Source: Chitinophaga pinensis (GTDB lineage: Bacteria; Bacteroidota; Bacteroidia; Chitinophagales; Chitinophagaceae). From it: DNA of 55,851 nt. Positions 35,930-43,362 of this stretch are shown here, in pieces. The notes under the pieces are model-generated. The model was not told where the DNA came from. It worked only from the letters and a program-made list of their open reading frames with translations, and made no database searches. A program made the position numbers and the translations under genes. Position 1 is the first letter of the stretch. Every line of letters begins with the position of its first letter. The stretch lies in contig CAMCHR010000005.1 of assembly GCA_945874755.1 (NCBI GenBank), positions 1 to 55,851 of the forward strand, read 5' to 3'.

Positions 35930-36778
35930 ATGAAAAAGACCTATTTAATTGCAGATAGCGGTGCCACAAAATGCCAATGGACTTTAGTGCAAAACGGCAA
36001 GCGTCAAACCATTAAAACAAATGGCATTAGCCCCTATTTTTTAAGTCTTCAAGACATTGTGCAATTGATAGAAAAATCATTCCAAAAAAAGGTAGATTTA
36101 AGTAAAGTAGCTGCTGTTTATTTTTACGGAACAGGCCTTAGCAATCCAGATAATGTAGCTATTTTAAAAAAGGCATTAAAAACCGTTTTCAAGAACGCTA
36201 AATTAGATATCCAAACCGATTTAATGGCCATTGCCAGAGCAGCCTGTCAGAATAAAAAAGGGGTGGTTTGTATTTTAGGCACAGGATCCAATGCTGGATT
36301 TTATAACGGTAAAAAAATAACTAAAAACAGTCCCGGTCTTGGCTATGTGTTAGGTGATGAGGGAAGCGGCGCCTATTTAGGTAAAAAAGTATTGCAATAT
36401 TTTTTATACAATACATTTGACGAAGAGCTAATGAATATGTTTGAGAAGAAATACAAGTTGGATCGCGCTGCTATTTTAAATAAAGTGTATAAAGAACCAA
36501 CTCCAAATAGTTATATTGCCAGCTTTACCGATTTCTTGGTCGAAAACCGAGGCCATTATATGATTGAAAATATTATTGAAGATGGCTTGAATGATTTTTT
36601 CTTTACTCATTTAAATAAATTAAATGAATCTTGGTTACACCCTATTCATTTTGTAGGTAGCGTGGCTTATGGCTTCAAGGATATCTTAAAACAATTGGCC
36701 GAAGGCTATGAAATTGAATTAGGCAAAATTGTTAAATCCCCGATGGATGGATTGATTGAATACCATAGCAAACACTAG
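35930..36778 (+). CDS. BadF/BcrA-type ATPase, N-acetylglucosamine kinase-like
   Basis: An ASKHA-fold protein of 282 residues. It opens with IADSGATKCQWTLV (phosphate 1 loop) and has VVCILGTGSNAGFYNG (phosphate 2 loop) and LGYVLGDEGSGAYLGKKVL, the typical motif of eukaryotic-type N-acetylglucosamine kinases and BadF/BcrA ATPases. Most likely it phosphorylates an amino sugar recovered from cell-wall or chitin breakdown. The frame is open to 35855 upstream, overlapping the divergent protease start, but ATG at 35930 gives the correct family N-terminus. The next gene starts 6 bp downstream, suggesting one operon. Confidence 0.82.
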   Translation: MKKTYLIADSGATKCQWTLVQNGKRQTIKTNGISPYFLSLQDIVQLIEKSFQKKVDLSKVAAVYFYGTGLSNPDNVAILKKALKTVFKNAKLDIQTDLMAIARAACQNKKGVVCILGTGSNAGFYNGKKITKNSPGLGYVLGDEGSGAYLGKKVLQYFLYNTFDEELMNMFEKKYKLDRAAILNKVYKEPTPNSYIASFTDFLVENRGHYMIENIIEDGLNDFFFTHLNKLNESWLHPIHFVGSVAYGFKDILKQLAEGYEIELGKIVKSPMDGLIEYHSKH

Positions 36779-36784
36779 GTAATC

Positions 36785-37351
36785 ATGCACGATATAGAAC
36801 CCTATTATCATTGGCGACATTTATATACTGCAGAAGCAGATCCAAGGTCTATCTTTTATGGCAGGACCTATAGTGAATTTGAATTTTCTCAAACTGTTTA
36901 CAATTATTATATCCATCCTCAGTGGGATGAATTTGGCAGCAAAACATTGTACTTAAAAATTTTGTACACCGACTATGATGCAAAATTTGCCATCATAGAA
37001 CTCATTGGGGAATGGAATGATACGATTGAAAATGATATCATGGAATTAAAACGAGAAGTTTTAGATAAATTAATGGCCGAGGGCATCATTAAATTTATTT
37101 TGATTGCAGAAAATGTATTCAATTTTCACAGTGGGGATAAAGATTATTACGAAGAGTTATATGAAGAATTATCGGACGAAGACGGATGGGCCGTATTGGT
37201 TAATTTCCATCCAGCTGCCCAACACGATTTTTTATTACGAAAATTAAACCGCTACATAGAGCTAATGGAGATTAGCGCATGGCGCACTTATAAGCCAGAA
37301 CATTTTTTTCAATTCATTGACCAAAAATTGAGTCAAAGATTGAGTTTATAA
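36785..37351 (+). CDS. Conserved hypothetical protein
   Basis: A 188-residue acidic protein without signal peptide or membrane segment; no family was recognised. It is Tyr/Trp/Asp/Glu-rich, begins MHDIEPYYHWRHLYTAE, and contains alternating strands and helices (TLYLKILYTDYDAKFAIIEL, IKFILIAENVFNF, then an acidic EELYEELSDEDG). The 6-bp spacing after the sugar-kinase-like gene suggests co-expression, which is the only functional hint. Confidence 0.6.
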   Translation: MHDIEPYYHWRHLYTAEADPRSIFYGRTYSEFEFSQTVYNYYIHPQWDEFGSKTLYLKILYTDYDAKFAIIELIGEWNDTIENDIMELKREVLDKLMAEGIIKFILIAENVFNFHSGDKDYYEELYEELSDEDGWAVLVNFHPAAQHDFLLRKLNRYIELMEISAWRTYKPEHFFQFIDQKLSQRLSL

Positions 37352-37424
37352 AATTAATATTGGAATTGTAAAGTATTACTTGTTTAATTTGGTGACTCTA
37401 TTGAATGAAATCAATCAACAAAAA

Positions 37425-37736
37425 TTAATAAACAAGGTCTTCGTAAGCTGCTAATAATTCTCTGTACGCATGGTCATCCTTGGCTAATTTACAAGCTGCC
37501 ATCCCTTTTTCATACCATTCAATCGCTGCATCCTTTTCTAAAAGCGTTTCTAAACATTTTGCTAAATGATAATAAGAACCCACATAATCTGGTGACTCAG
37601 TCAGGATTTCGGTAAACAAGGCTTTTGCCTTTTGCAAGTCCCCTATTTTGATATACTCTAGGGCTAGAGCATGTCTTAAAAACTTATCCTTAGGTTGTTG
37701 ATTTAAAAATTCAATAATTCTTTCTATTCGTTGCAT
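37425..37736 (-). CDS. Tetratricopeptide repeat protein, small
   Basis: A 103-residue all-helical protein with about two to three TPR units: LRHALALEYIKIGDLQKAKALF and SYYHLAKCLETLLEKDAAIEWY carry the TPR pattern (small residues at positions 8 and 20, Tyr/Leu pairs). No other domain. Such short TPR proteins usually bind partner proteins; the partner is unknown. It lies divergently from etfB with a short shared upstream region that contains the etfB -7 box. Confidence 0.75.
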   Translation of the reverse strand: MQRIERIIEFLNQQPKDKFLRHALALEYIKIGDLQKAKALFTEILTESPDYVGSYYHLAKCLETLLEKDAAIEWYEKGMAACKLAKDDHAYRELLAAYEDLVY

Positions 37737-37751
37737 CTTGTCTTATATTTG
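37721..37751 (+). promoter_or_regulatory. Putative promoter of etfBA
   Basis: TATATTTG at 37744-37751 matches the Bacteroidota -7 box, and TTTC at 37721-37724 is one base from the -33 TTTG with the expected 19-bp spacing. Transcription would begin about 30 bp before the etfB start. The -33 part overlaps the start of the divergent TPR gene. Confidence 0.5.
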
Positions 37752-37786
37752 CATTAGTTGCATAAACAACCAAAAAGTATTAGACT

Positions 37787-38530
37787 ATGAAGTTATTAGT
37801 TTGCATTAGCAAAACACCAGACACCACATCTAAAATTGCCTTCACCGAAGGTAACACAAAGTTCGATGAAAATGGCGTACAATGGATCATCAATCCCTAC
37901 GACGAGTGGTATGCCTTAGTTAGAGCCATTGAAATAAAAGAACAAGATCCTGCTGCTACAATTCATCTTGTTACGGTAGGTGAAGCAGACGCAGAACCAA
38001 TCATAAGAAAAGCTTTAGCACTTGGAGGAGACGAAGCCATTCGTATCAATATGCAAAGCAATGATTCCTTTGTAGTGGCAAGTCAAATTGCTGCGATTGC
38101 AAAAGAAGGTGCTTATGATTTAATCCTTACTGGTAAAGAAACCATTGACTACAACAGTGCTTGTATCGGCTCCATGTTATCTGGTTTATTGGATTTGCCA
38201 TTTGTATCCCTTGCCAATCATATGGTATTGAACGGCAATACTGCAAGTGTTAAAAGAGAGATAGAAGGTGGAGAAGAAACTTGCGAACTCACCCTTCCTG
38301 CCATTGTGAGTTGTCAAAAAGGAATGGCAGAACAAAGAATTCCAAATATGCGCGGTATCATGGCTGCAAGAACAAAACCTTTGAAAGTGGTTGAACCAAT
38401 TGCTGTTCAAGCAACCACATCCATTAAAACCTATGATTTACCTCCTGCTAAATCTGGCGTAAAATTAGTTGCATCAGATAATGTGGATGAACTAGTAAGA
38501 TTATTAAAAGAAGAAGCAAAAGCATTCTAA
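37787..38530 (+). CDS. etfB: Electron transfer flavoprotein, beta subunit
   Basis: EtfB binds AMP and, with EtfA, carries electrons from acyl-CoA dehydrogenases to the membrane quinone pool. The 247-residue protein begins KLLVCISKTPDTTSKI, has the INPYDEWYALVRAIEIKE helix, VTVGEADAEPIIRKALALGGDEAIRI and the GKETIDYN and GSMLSGLLDLPF motifs characteristic of the subunit. The LPAIVSCQKGMAEQRIPNMRGIM signature, with residues contacting EtfA and dehydrogenases, is near residue 170. etfA starts 20 bp downstream. Confidence 0.95.
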   Translation: MKLLVCISKTPDTTSKIAFTEGNTKFDENGVQWIINPYDEWYALVRAIEIKEQDPAATIHLVTVGEADAEPIIRKALALGGDEAIRINMQSNDSFVVASQIAAIAKEGAYDLILTGKETIDYNSACIGSMLSGLLDLPFVSLANHMVLNGNTASVKREIEGGEETCELTLPAIVSCQKGMAEQRIPNMRGIMAARTKPLKVVEPIAVQATTSIKTYDLPPAKSGVKLVASDNVDELVRLLKEEAKAF

Positions 38531-38550
38531 AAAATTCAAATCAAAAAAAA

Positions 38551-39507
38551 ATGGTACTTATATATATTGATCAAGCAGAACAACAAATTAAAAAATCTTC
38601 TCTAGAAGCTATTTCATATGGCGCTGCCCTAGCAAAACAATTGGGTGTATCAGCAGAAGGTATCCTTTTAGGCACGGTGACGGATGATTTAGCTGGCCTA
38701 GGAAAATATGGATTACAAAAATTGCATCAAGTGTCTGATGCGAACTTGAATCATTTTGATGCCAAACTTTTCACACAAGTATTGACTGAAGCTGCTAAAG
38801 CGGCCAATGCCTCCGTACTCGTTTTTGCCCATAATTTAAATGGAAAAGCAATTGCACCTGCTGTTGCTGTAAAATTAAATGCGGGTATTGTGACAGGCGC
38901 GAATAGCTTGCCTGATACAAGTAATGGATTTACCGTAACTAAAACTGTTTTTTCTGGAAAGGCATTTGCACAAATTAATATCGATACACCTGTTAAAGTA
39001 ATTTCTATCAACCAAAATTGTTTTGGTGTGCATATGCAGGAAGGTACCTGCGCTCTGGAAGCATTGTCTATGGCGATACCAGCAGCATCTATTAAAGTGA
39101 CTGCGACGCATAAAGTGGATGGTGAAGTTCCATTGACCGAAGCCAATATTGTAGTGAGTGGTGGACGTGGATTAAAAGGACCAGAAAACTGGGGCATTAT
39201 AGAAGATCTTGCAAAAGTATTAGGCGCTGCAACGGCTTGTAGTCGACCAGTATCTGATTCAGATTGGAGACCACACCATGAACATGTGGGTCAAACAGGG
39301 GTTCAAGTGGCACCTAATTTATATATTGCAGTGGGGATTTCTGGGGCCATCCAGCATCTTGCTGGGGTCAATAGAAGTAAGACCATTGTGGTCATCAATA
39401 AAGACCCAGAAGCACCTTTCTTCAAAGCTGCTGATTATGGTATTGTTGGGGACGCATTTGAAGTAGTACCAGCCCTAACAGCTGCCATACAAAAATCAAA
39501 GGCCTAA
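38551..39507 (+). CDS. etfA: Electron transfer flavoprotein, alpha subunit
   Basis: EtfA carries the FAD of the heterodimer. The protein has 318 residues, the usual length. The FAD domain includes [14 protein letters not shown], the [21 protein letters not shown] loop (split around RPVSDSDW) and the C-terminal [42 protein letters not shown] signature of this subunit. The N-terminal ~190 residues are the Rossmann-like domain paired with EtfB. It is in one operon with etfB; acyl-CoA dehydrogenase genes are not in the window. Confidence 0.96.
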   Translation: MVLIYIDQAEQQIKKSSLEAISYGAALAKQLGVSAEGILLGTVTDDLAGLGKYGLQKLHQVSDANLNHFDAKLFTQVLTEAAKAANASVLVFAHNLNGKAIAPAVAVKLNAGIVTGANSLPDTSNGFTVTKTVFSGKAFAQINIDTPVKVISINQNCFGVHMQEGTCALEALSMAIPAASIKVTATHKVDGEVPLTEANIVVSGGRGLKGPENWGIIEDLAKVLGAATACSRPVSDSDWRPHHEHVGQTGVQVAPNLYIAVGISGAIQHLAGVNRSKTIVVINKDPEAPFFKAADYGIVGDAFEVVPALTAAIQKSKA

Positions 39508-39530
39508 TTCAAATCAATGCTTTTTTGCTT

Positions 39531-39538
39531 TAACTTTG
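39531..39538 (+). promoter_or_regulatory. Putative -7 box before the DUF151 gene
   Basis: TAACTTTG fits TAnnTTTG and would place a transcription start about 10 bp before the ATG. No good -33 box was found at the right spacing. Confidence 0.3.
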
Positions 39539-39554
39539 TAAAGCAAATCATCCT

Positions 39555-40145
39555 ATGCAAAAAATTGAACTTGAAATTGTTGCGCTATCTCATAGTATCA
39601 CCCAATCTAATTCCTACGCGGTTATTTTAGGAGAAGTGAATGGATTGAGGCGTTTACCTATTGTGATAGGTGGATTCGAGGCGCAGGCGATTGCAGTGGC
39701 ACTCGAGAACATGCATCCTTCTAGGCCCTTGACACATGATTTAATGAAGAATTTCATGACTGCATTTAACCTTCAATTACAAGAAGTGTATATCTGCGAT
39801 TTACAAGAAGGTATTTTCTATTCCAAATTAGTTTGTTTTAATGCGAATGATACCATCGAAATTGATAGTAGAACAAGTGATGCATTGGCTTTAGCAGTTC
39901 GTTTTGGATGCCCTGTTTATGTGTACGAACATATACTGGATCAAGCAGGATTGACCAATGAGAAAACTGATAAAATAGATATGCCTGCTACCATTACAAA
40001 AACATCTGAGCGAAGTGACTTAACTAAACTATCATTAGCAGAATTGAATCAATTATTGAGTGAAGTGTTAGAACAAGAAGACTATATCCGCGCGATTGAT
40101 ATCAGAGATGAAATCAATAAACGCAATGAACCAAAGCAGCCCTAG
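39555..40145 (+). CDS. Bifunctional nuclease family protein (DUF151) with UVR motif
   Basis: A 196-residue protein. Residues 1-135 are the DUF151 domain (RRLPIVIGGFEAQAIAVAL, RPLTHDLMKNFM, EIDSRTSDALALAVRFGCPVYV), known from plant BBD1/bacterial relatives reported to cleave DNA and RNA. Residues ~155-190 form a UVR motif (ELNQLLSEVLEQEDYIRAIDIRDEINKR split at EQEDY), the coiled-coil piece used by UvrB/UvrC and McsA for protein contacts. The fusion is found in other Bacteroidota and hints at a protein partner in DNA repair or proteostasis. ispE begins 1 bp after the stop. Confidence 0.9.
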   Translation: MQKIELEIVALSHSITQSNSYAVILGEVNGLRRLPIVIGGFEAQAIAVALENMHPSRPLTHDLMKNFMTAFNLQLQEVYICDLQEGIFYSKLVCFNANDTIEIDSRTSDALALAVRFGCPVYVYEHILDQAGLTNEKTDKIDMPATITKTSERSDLTKLSLAELNQLLSEVLEQEDYIRAIDIRDEINKRNEPKQP

Positions 40146-40146
40146 G

Positions 40147-40956
40147 ATGATTCAATTCCCAAACTGCAAAATCAACCTCGGTCTTTCTATCATTGCAAAA
40201 AGAGCAGATGGTTACCATGAACTTGAAACAGTTTTTTATCCTATTGCAGTTTCGGATGCCTTAGAAATTTCACCTGCAGCTAATTTAACAATGACCCAGT
40301 CAGGCATTGCTGTACCGGGAGAACCAGCTCAAAACCTTTGTTTAAAAGCCTATCATTTACTCAAAAAAGATTTTCCTCAACTTCCACCGGTGCAGATGCA
40401 TCTTCATAAAAATATTCCTATGGGTGCGGGTTTAGGTGGGGGATCAAGTGATGGAACTGCTGCATTGATTATGTTGAATCAACAATTTGATCTTGGTTTA
40501 AATGAGCAACAACTGATAGATTATGCAAGTCAACTAGGAAGTGACTGTCCCTTTTTTGTCTACAATAAAGCATGTCATGCCACAGGAAGAGGTGAAATTT
40601 TAAAACCTATTACATTAGATTTATCCAACTATCAATTTTTACTGGTGCACCCAGGCGTACATATAGCTACAGCATGGGCATTCCAACAATTGAACCCACA
40701 TACAAAATCAGAAAGCATACAATCCATCATTGAAAAACCAATCGCTGATTGGAAAAATTCTTTGATCAATGATTTTGAAGCACCTGTATTTAAAGCCGAG
40801 CCTACGCTTTCGGTTATTAAAGATCAACTCTATCAGCTAGGCGCGATTTATGCTAGCATGAGTGGGTCAGGAAGTTCTTTATTTGGCATCTTCCCAAAGG
40901 ATCATTTTAATAACACTCCTTCCATTGAGCATGCATTGCGCATTGACTTAATATAG
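40147..40956 (+). CDS. ispE: 4-diphosphocytidyl-2-C-methyl-D-erythritol kinase
   Basis: IspE phosphorylates CDP-methylerythritol in the MEP isoprenoid pathway. The 269-residue GHMP kinase shows FPNCKINLGLSIIAKRADGYHE (substrate end, with the catalytic Asp region later), the glycine-rich ATP loop PMGAGLGGGSSDGTAAL and the third motif ASMSGSGSSLFGIF. An in-frame ATG at 40126 would overlap the preceding gene; ATG at 40147, right after the DUF151 stop, matches the family N-terminus. Tight spacing suggests one operon. Confidence 0.93.
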   Translation: MIQFPNCKINLGLSIIAKRADGYHELETVFYPIAVSDALEISPAANLTMTQSGIAVPGEPAQNLCLKAYHLLKKDFPQLPPVQMHLHKNIPMGAGLGGGSSDGTAALIMLNQQFDLGLNEQQLIDYASQLGSDCPFFVYNKACHATGRGEILKPITLDLSNYQFLLVHPGVHIATAWAFQQLNPHTKSESIQSIIEKPIADWKNSLINDFEAPVFKAEPTLSVIKDQLYQLGAIYASMSGSGSSLFGIFPKDHFNNTPSIEHALRIDLI

Positions 40957-40977
40957 ATTTTCAAATCAAAGTGGTAT

Positions 40978-41010
40978 TGCGAACGTTCGTTATTATAAAA
41001 TTTATAACGC
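40978..41010. promoter_or_regulatory. Dyad-symmetric region upstream of ammonium transporter
   Basis: The palindrome GAACGTTC (40981-40988) and the near-palindrome TTATAAAATTTATAA lie in a 134-bp A+T-rich gap before the amt gene, framed by TGCG and CGCA. This could be an operator for nitrogen control; only the symmetry is seen. Confidence 0.25.
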
Positions 41011-41086
41011 AAAGCTTTTATATTTTATAAATATAAAAAAATATTAAATCTTTTTCAACATACTATTTTAAAAAAATATTTTTTTG

Positions 41087-41094
41087 TAATTTTG
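41087..41094 (+). promoter_or_regulatory. -7-like box overlapping the annotated amt start
   Basis: TAATTTTG matches TAnnTTTG perfectly but contains the TTG used as the amt start codon. No good -33 box is seen at the proper spacing. If it is a promoter, the amt start must lie downstream. Confidence 0.3.
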
Positions 41095-42492
41095 CTTAAA
41101 CTACAAATCATAAAAATCACCTCCAATAAGAATTTTCAGCTAGCATCAATCCAAAAATGGGCTCCTTTTGCCCTCTTGAGTATGGTTGCGATTGTAGCGT
41201 TATTTATTCCACAATTACCAAATTTTGTGGGAGATAAAACAACCTATAATGCAGCAGATATCAGCTGGATATTGATTGCTACGGCTTTAGTATTTATAAT
41301 GACACCTGGTCTTGCCTTTTTTTATGGAGGCATGGTACATCGAAAAAATATTCTATCTACTATGATTAAGAGTATTGTTTCTGCAGGGATAGTCACTATT
41401 ATATGGGTAACTATTGGCTATAGTTTGAGCTTTGGAAATTCAATTAATGGAATTATTGGAAATCCAATGACGCATTTATTTTTTAAAGGAGTGGTAGATG
41501 GTGCGCCTCAATTAGAAGGTGGGACTGCATTCACTATTCCATTATTATTATTTGCTTTATTTCAATTAATGTTCGCAATCATTACTCCTAGTCTAGTAGT
41601 AGGGGCAGTTGCAGAACGTATTAAATTCACTTCCTATATATTATTTATCGTTTTATTTATTCTATTAGTATATGCTCCATTGGCGCATTGGTCTTGGCAC
41701 CCTAATGGCTTTCTATTAAAAATGGGCGCATTGGATTTCGCTGGAGGAACCGTAGTGCATATTAGTGCAGGATGTGCCGCGTTGGCTGGTGCGATTGTAT
41801 TAAAATCTAGACGTGCAAAATTAGAGCAACAAGAAATTCCTCCAGCAAATATCCCTTATGTATTAATTGGCACTGGCTTATTATGGTTTGGCTGGTTTGG
41901 ATTTAATGCAGGCTCTGCATTAGGTGCCAATAGTTTAGCTGTGAATGCATTTGCTACAACCAATACGGCTGCAGCTTCTGCAGGATTGGCATGGATGTTC
42001 TTTGACGTAATGAAAGGTAAAAAACCATCAGTCCTTGGATTTTGTATTGGGGCAGTTGTAGGTTTAGTGGCGATTACCCCAGCAGCAGGTTTTGTTGGAA
42101 TCCCACAAAGTATTTTTATTGGTGTTGTTGGAGCAGTCATATCAAATGTATTAAGTCATGTATTTAAATTGTCCAGATTGGATGATACTTTAGACGTATT
42201 CCCATGTCATGGTATTGGCGGAATGGTTGGCATGTTACTAACAGGCGTATTTGCTTCTAAATCGGTTAACCCAGCTGGTAATGATGGTTTGTTTTATGGC
42301 AATCCAATATTTTTCTTTACCCAATTAAAAGCTATGATACTTGTTGTTACGTATAGCTTCACTGTTTCATATGGCATCTTTAAATTAATTGCCTATTTGT
42401 TGCCTTTACGTGTATCCGAAGAAGAGGAAGAATTGGGACTAGATGCAACTCAACACAATGAAAAATATGGACGAAATCCAATGAAGACATAA
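41092..42492 (+). CDS. amt: Ammonium transporter (Amt family)
   Basis: An Amt/Rh channel of 466 residues with about 11-12 membrane helices. Landmarks: MTPGLAFFYGGMVHRKNILSTM (split at FYGG), HWSWHPNG, the first pore His in GGTVVHISAGCAALAGA, WFGWFGFNAGSALG, and the second pore His in FPCHGIGGMVGMLLTGVFA. The only upstream start codon is TTG at 41092, which coincides with the final TTG of a -7-like box, so the true N-terminus is uncertain; the next in-frame ATG would delete half of the first helix. No glnK gene is adjacent. A strong terminator follows. Confidence 0.93.
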   Translation: MLKLQIIKITSNKNFQLASIQKWAPFALLSMVAIVALFIPQLPNFVGDKTTYNAADISWILIATALVFIMTPGLAFFYGGMVHRKNILSTMIKSIVSAGIVTIIWVTIGYSLSFGNSINGIIGNPMTHLFFKGVVDGAPQLEGGTAFTIPLLLFALFQLMFAIITPSLVVGAVAERIKFTSYILFIVLFILLVYAPLAHWSWHPNGFLLKMGALDFAGGTVVHISAGCAALAGAIVLKSRRAKLEQQEIPPANIPYVLIGTGLLWFGWFGFNAGSALGANSLAVNAFATTNTAAASAGLAWMFFDVMKGKKPSVLGFCIGAVVGLVAITPAAGFVGIPQSIFIGVVGAVISNVLSHVFKLSRLDDTLDVFPCHGIGGMVGMLLTGVFASKSVNPAGNDGLFYGNPIFFFTQLKAMILVVTYSFTVSYGIFKLIAYLLPLRVSEEEEELGLDATQHNEKYGRNPMKT

Positions 42493-42535
42493 CAATATAA
42501 TAACTGTTTTATTAGTTTTTAAGCAAGCAATCTAT

Positions 42536-42563
42536 GGCCCGAATTTCTATTCGGGCCTTTTTT
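42536..42563 (+). terminator. Terminator of amt
   Basis: GGCCCGAAT/ATTCGGGCC is a perfect 9-bp stem with a TTCT loop and six T residues, 43 bp after the amt stop codon and just before the acyltransferase gene. Confidence 0.92.
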
Positions 42564-42578
42564 ATTATATTAGAGGCT

Positions 42579-43343
42579 ATGATGAAAAAAATTGCTCGCC
42601 CTTTCCAGATTTTATACTGCATTTACGCTTTATTTATTTTTGCCTGCTTAACAATAATATCGCTATTTGCAATGTTATTTATTCTGCCATTCGGTGATAA
42701 ATATTTAACCATAGGTATCTATAAAATTGGTCGTTATTTTTCTAAAACATTGTACCTCTTCATAGGTATGCGTCATCAAGAAGTTTACGAGGGCATCCAT
42801 CATTTTAATCAAGCACATGTATTTGTTGGTAATCATAATTCTTACATGGACATCCCCCCTATCGTCCAATTAAAACATCAGCCAATCAAACCATTGGGAA
42901 AATTTGAATCTTCTAAAATTCCACTATTCGGTTTATTCTATAGACATATCGTGATCATGGTGGATAGATCTGATCCAGAAAAAAGAGCACAAAGTCTTAG
43001 GAATTTAAAAGAGGCATTAAAAAATAAAATTTCAATTTTTATTTTTCCAGAAGGGACTTTTAGCATGACCGATGAAAAACCATTGAAAGATTTTTACAAC
43101 GGGGCATTTAAACTAGCTATTGAGATGCAGGTGCCAATACAACCTGTTTTAATGGTTGATTCTGTTGACAGAATGCATTTTAGTAGCATTTTTACCCTCC
43201 GCCCAGGCATCTGTCGCGTCGTCTATTTGCCTACAGTTTACGTGGCTAATTACACCCTCGAAGACCTTGAGATTTTAAAGCAACAGGTACACCAAATGAT
43301 GGATGATGGATTAAGAAGATATCGCAACTATCCAGCTTCTTAA
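42579..43343 (+). CDS. 1-acyl-sn-glycerol-3-phosphate acyltransferase (PlsC-like)
   Basis: A membrane lysophosphatidic-acid acyltransferase-family protein of 254 residues. One or two N-terminal hydrophobic helices (FQILYCIYALFIFACLTI...) precede the LPLAT domain with the catalytic NHNSYMD (NHx4D block) near residue 82, VDRSD, FPEGTFS near 162, and NGAFKLAIEMQVPIQPV. Expected role: second acylation in phosphatidic acid synthesis. The frame is open to 42534, but that extension is the amt terminator, so ATG 42579 (or 42582) is the real start. priA follows after 19 bp. Confidence 0.9.
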   Translation: MMKKIARPFQILYCIYALFIFACLTIISLFAMLFILPFGDKYLTIGIYKIGRYFSKTLYLFIGMRHQEVYEGIHHFNQAHVFVGNHNSYMDIPPIVQLKHQPIKPLGKFESSKIPLFGLFYRHIVIMVDRSDPEKRAQSLRNLKEALKNKISIFIFPEGTFSMTDEKPLKDFYNGAFKLAIEMQVPIQPVLMVDSVDRMHFSSIFTLRPGICRVVYLPTVYVANYTLEDLEILKQQVHQMMDDGLRRYRNYPAS

Positions 43344-43362
43344 TGTATTTTTGTAGCCCATT

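Noticed and set aside
42534..42578. Upstream extension of the PlsC-like protein (MARISIRAFF...)
   Set aside because: This stretch is the amt terminator hairpin and T-run; the normal N-terminus starts at the ATG in 42579-42584.
43346..43353. Promoter for priA (TATTTTTG)
   Set aside because: The start would leave almost no leader before the priA ATG, and there is no -33 box at the right spacing; likely a chance A+T-rich match.
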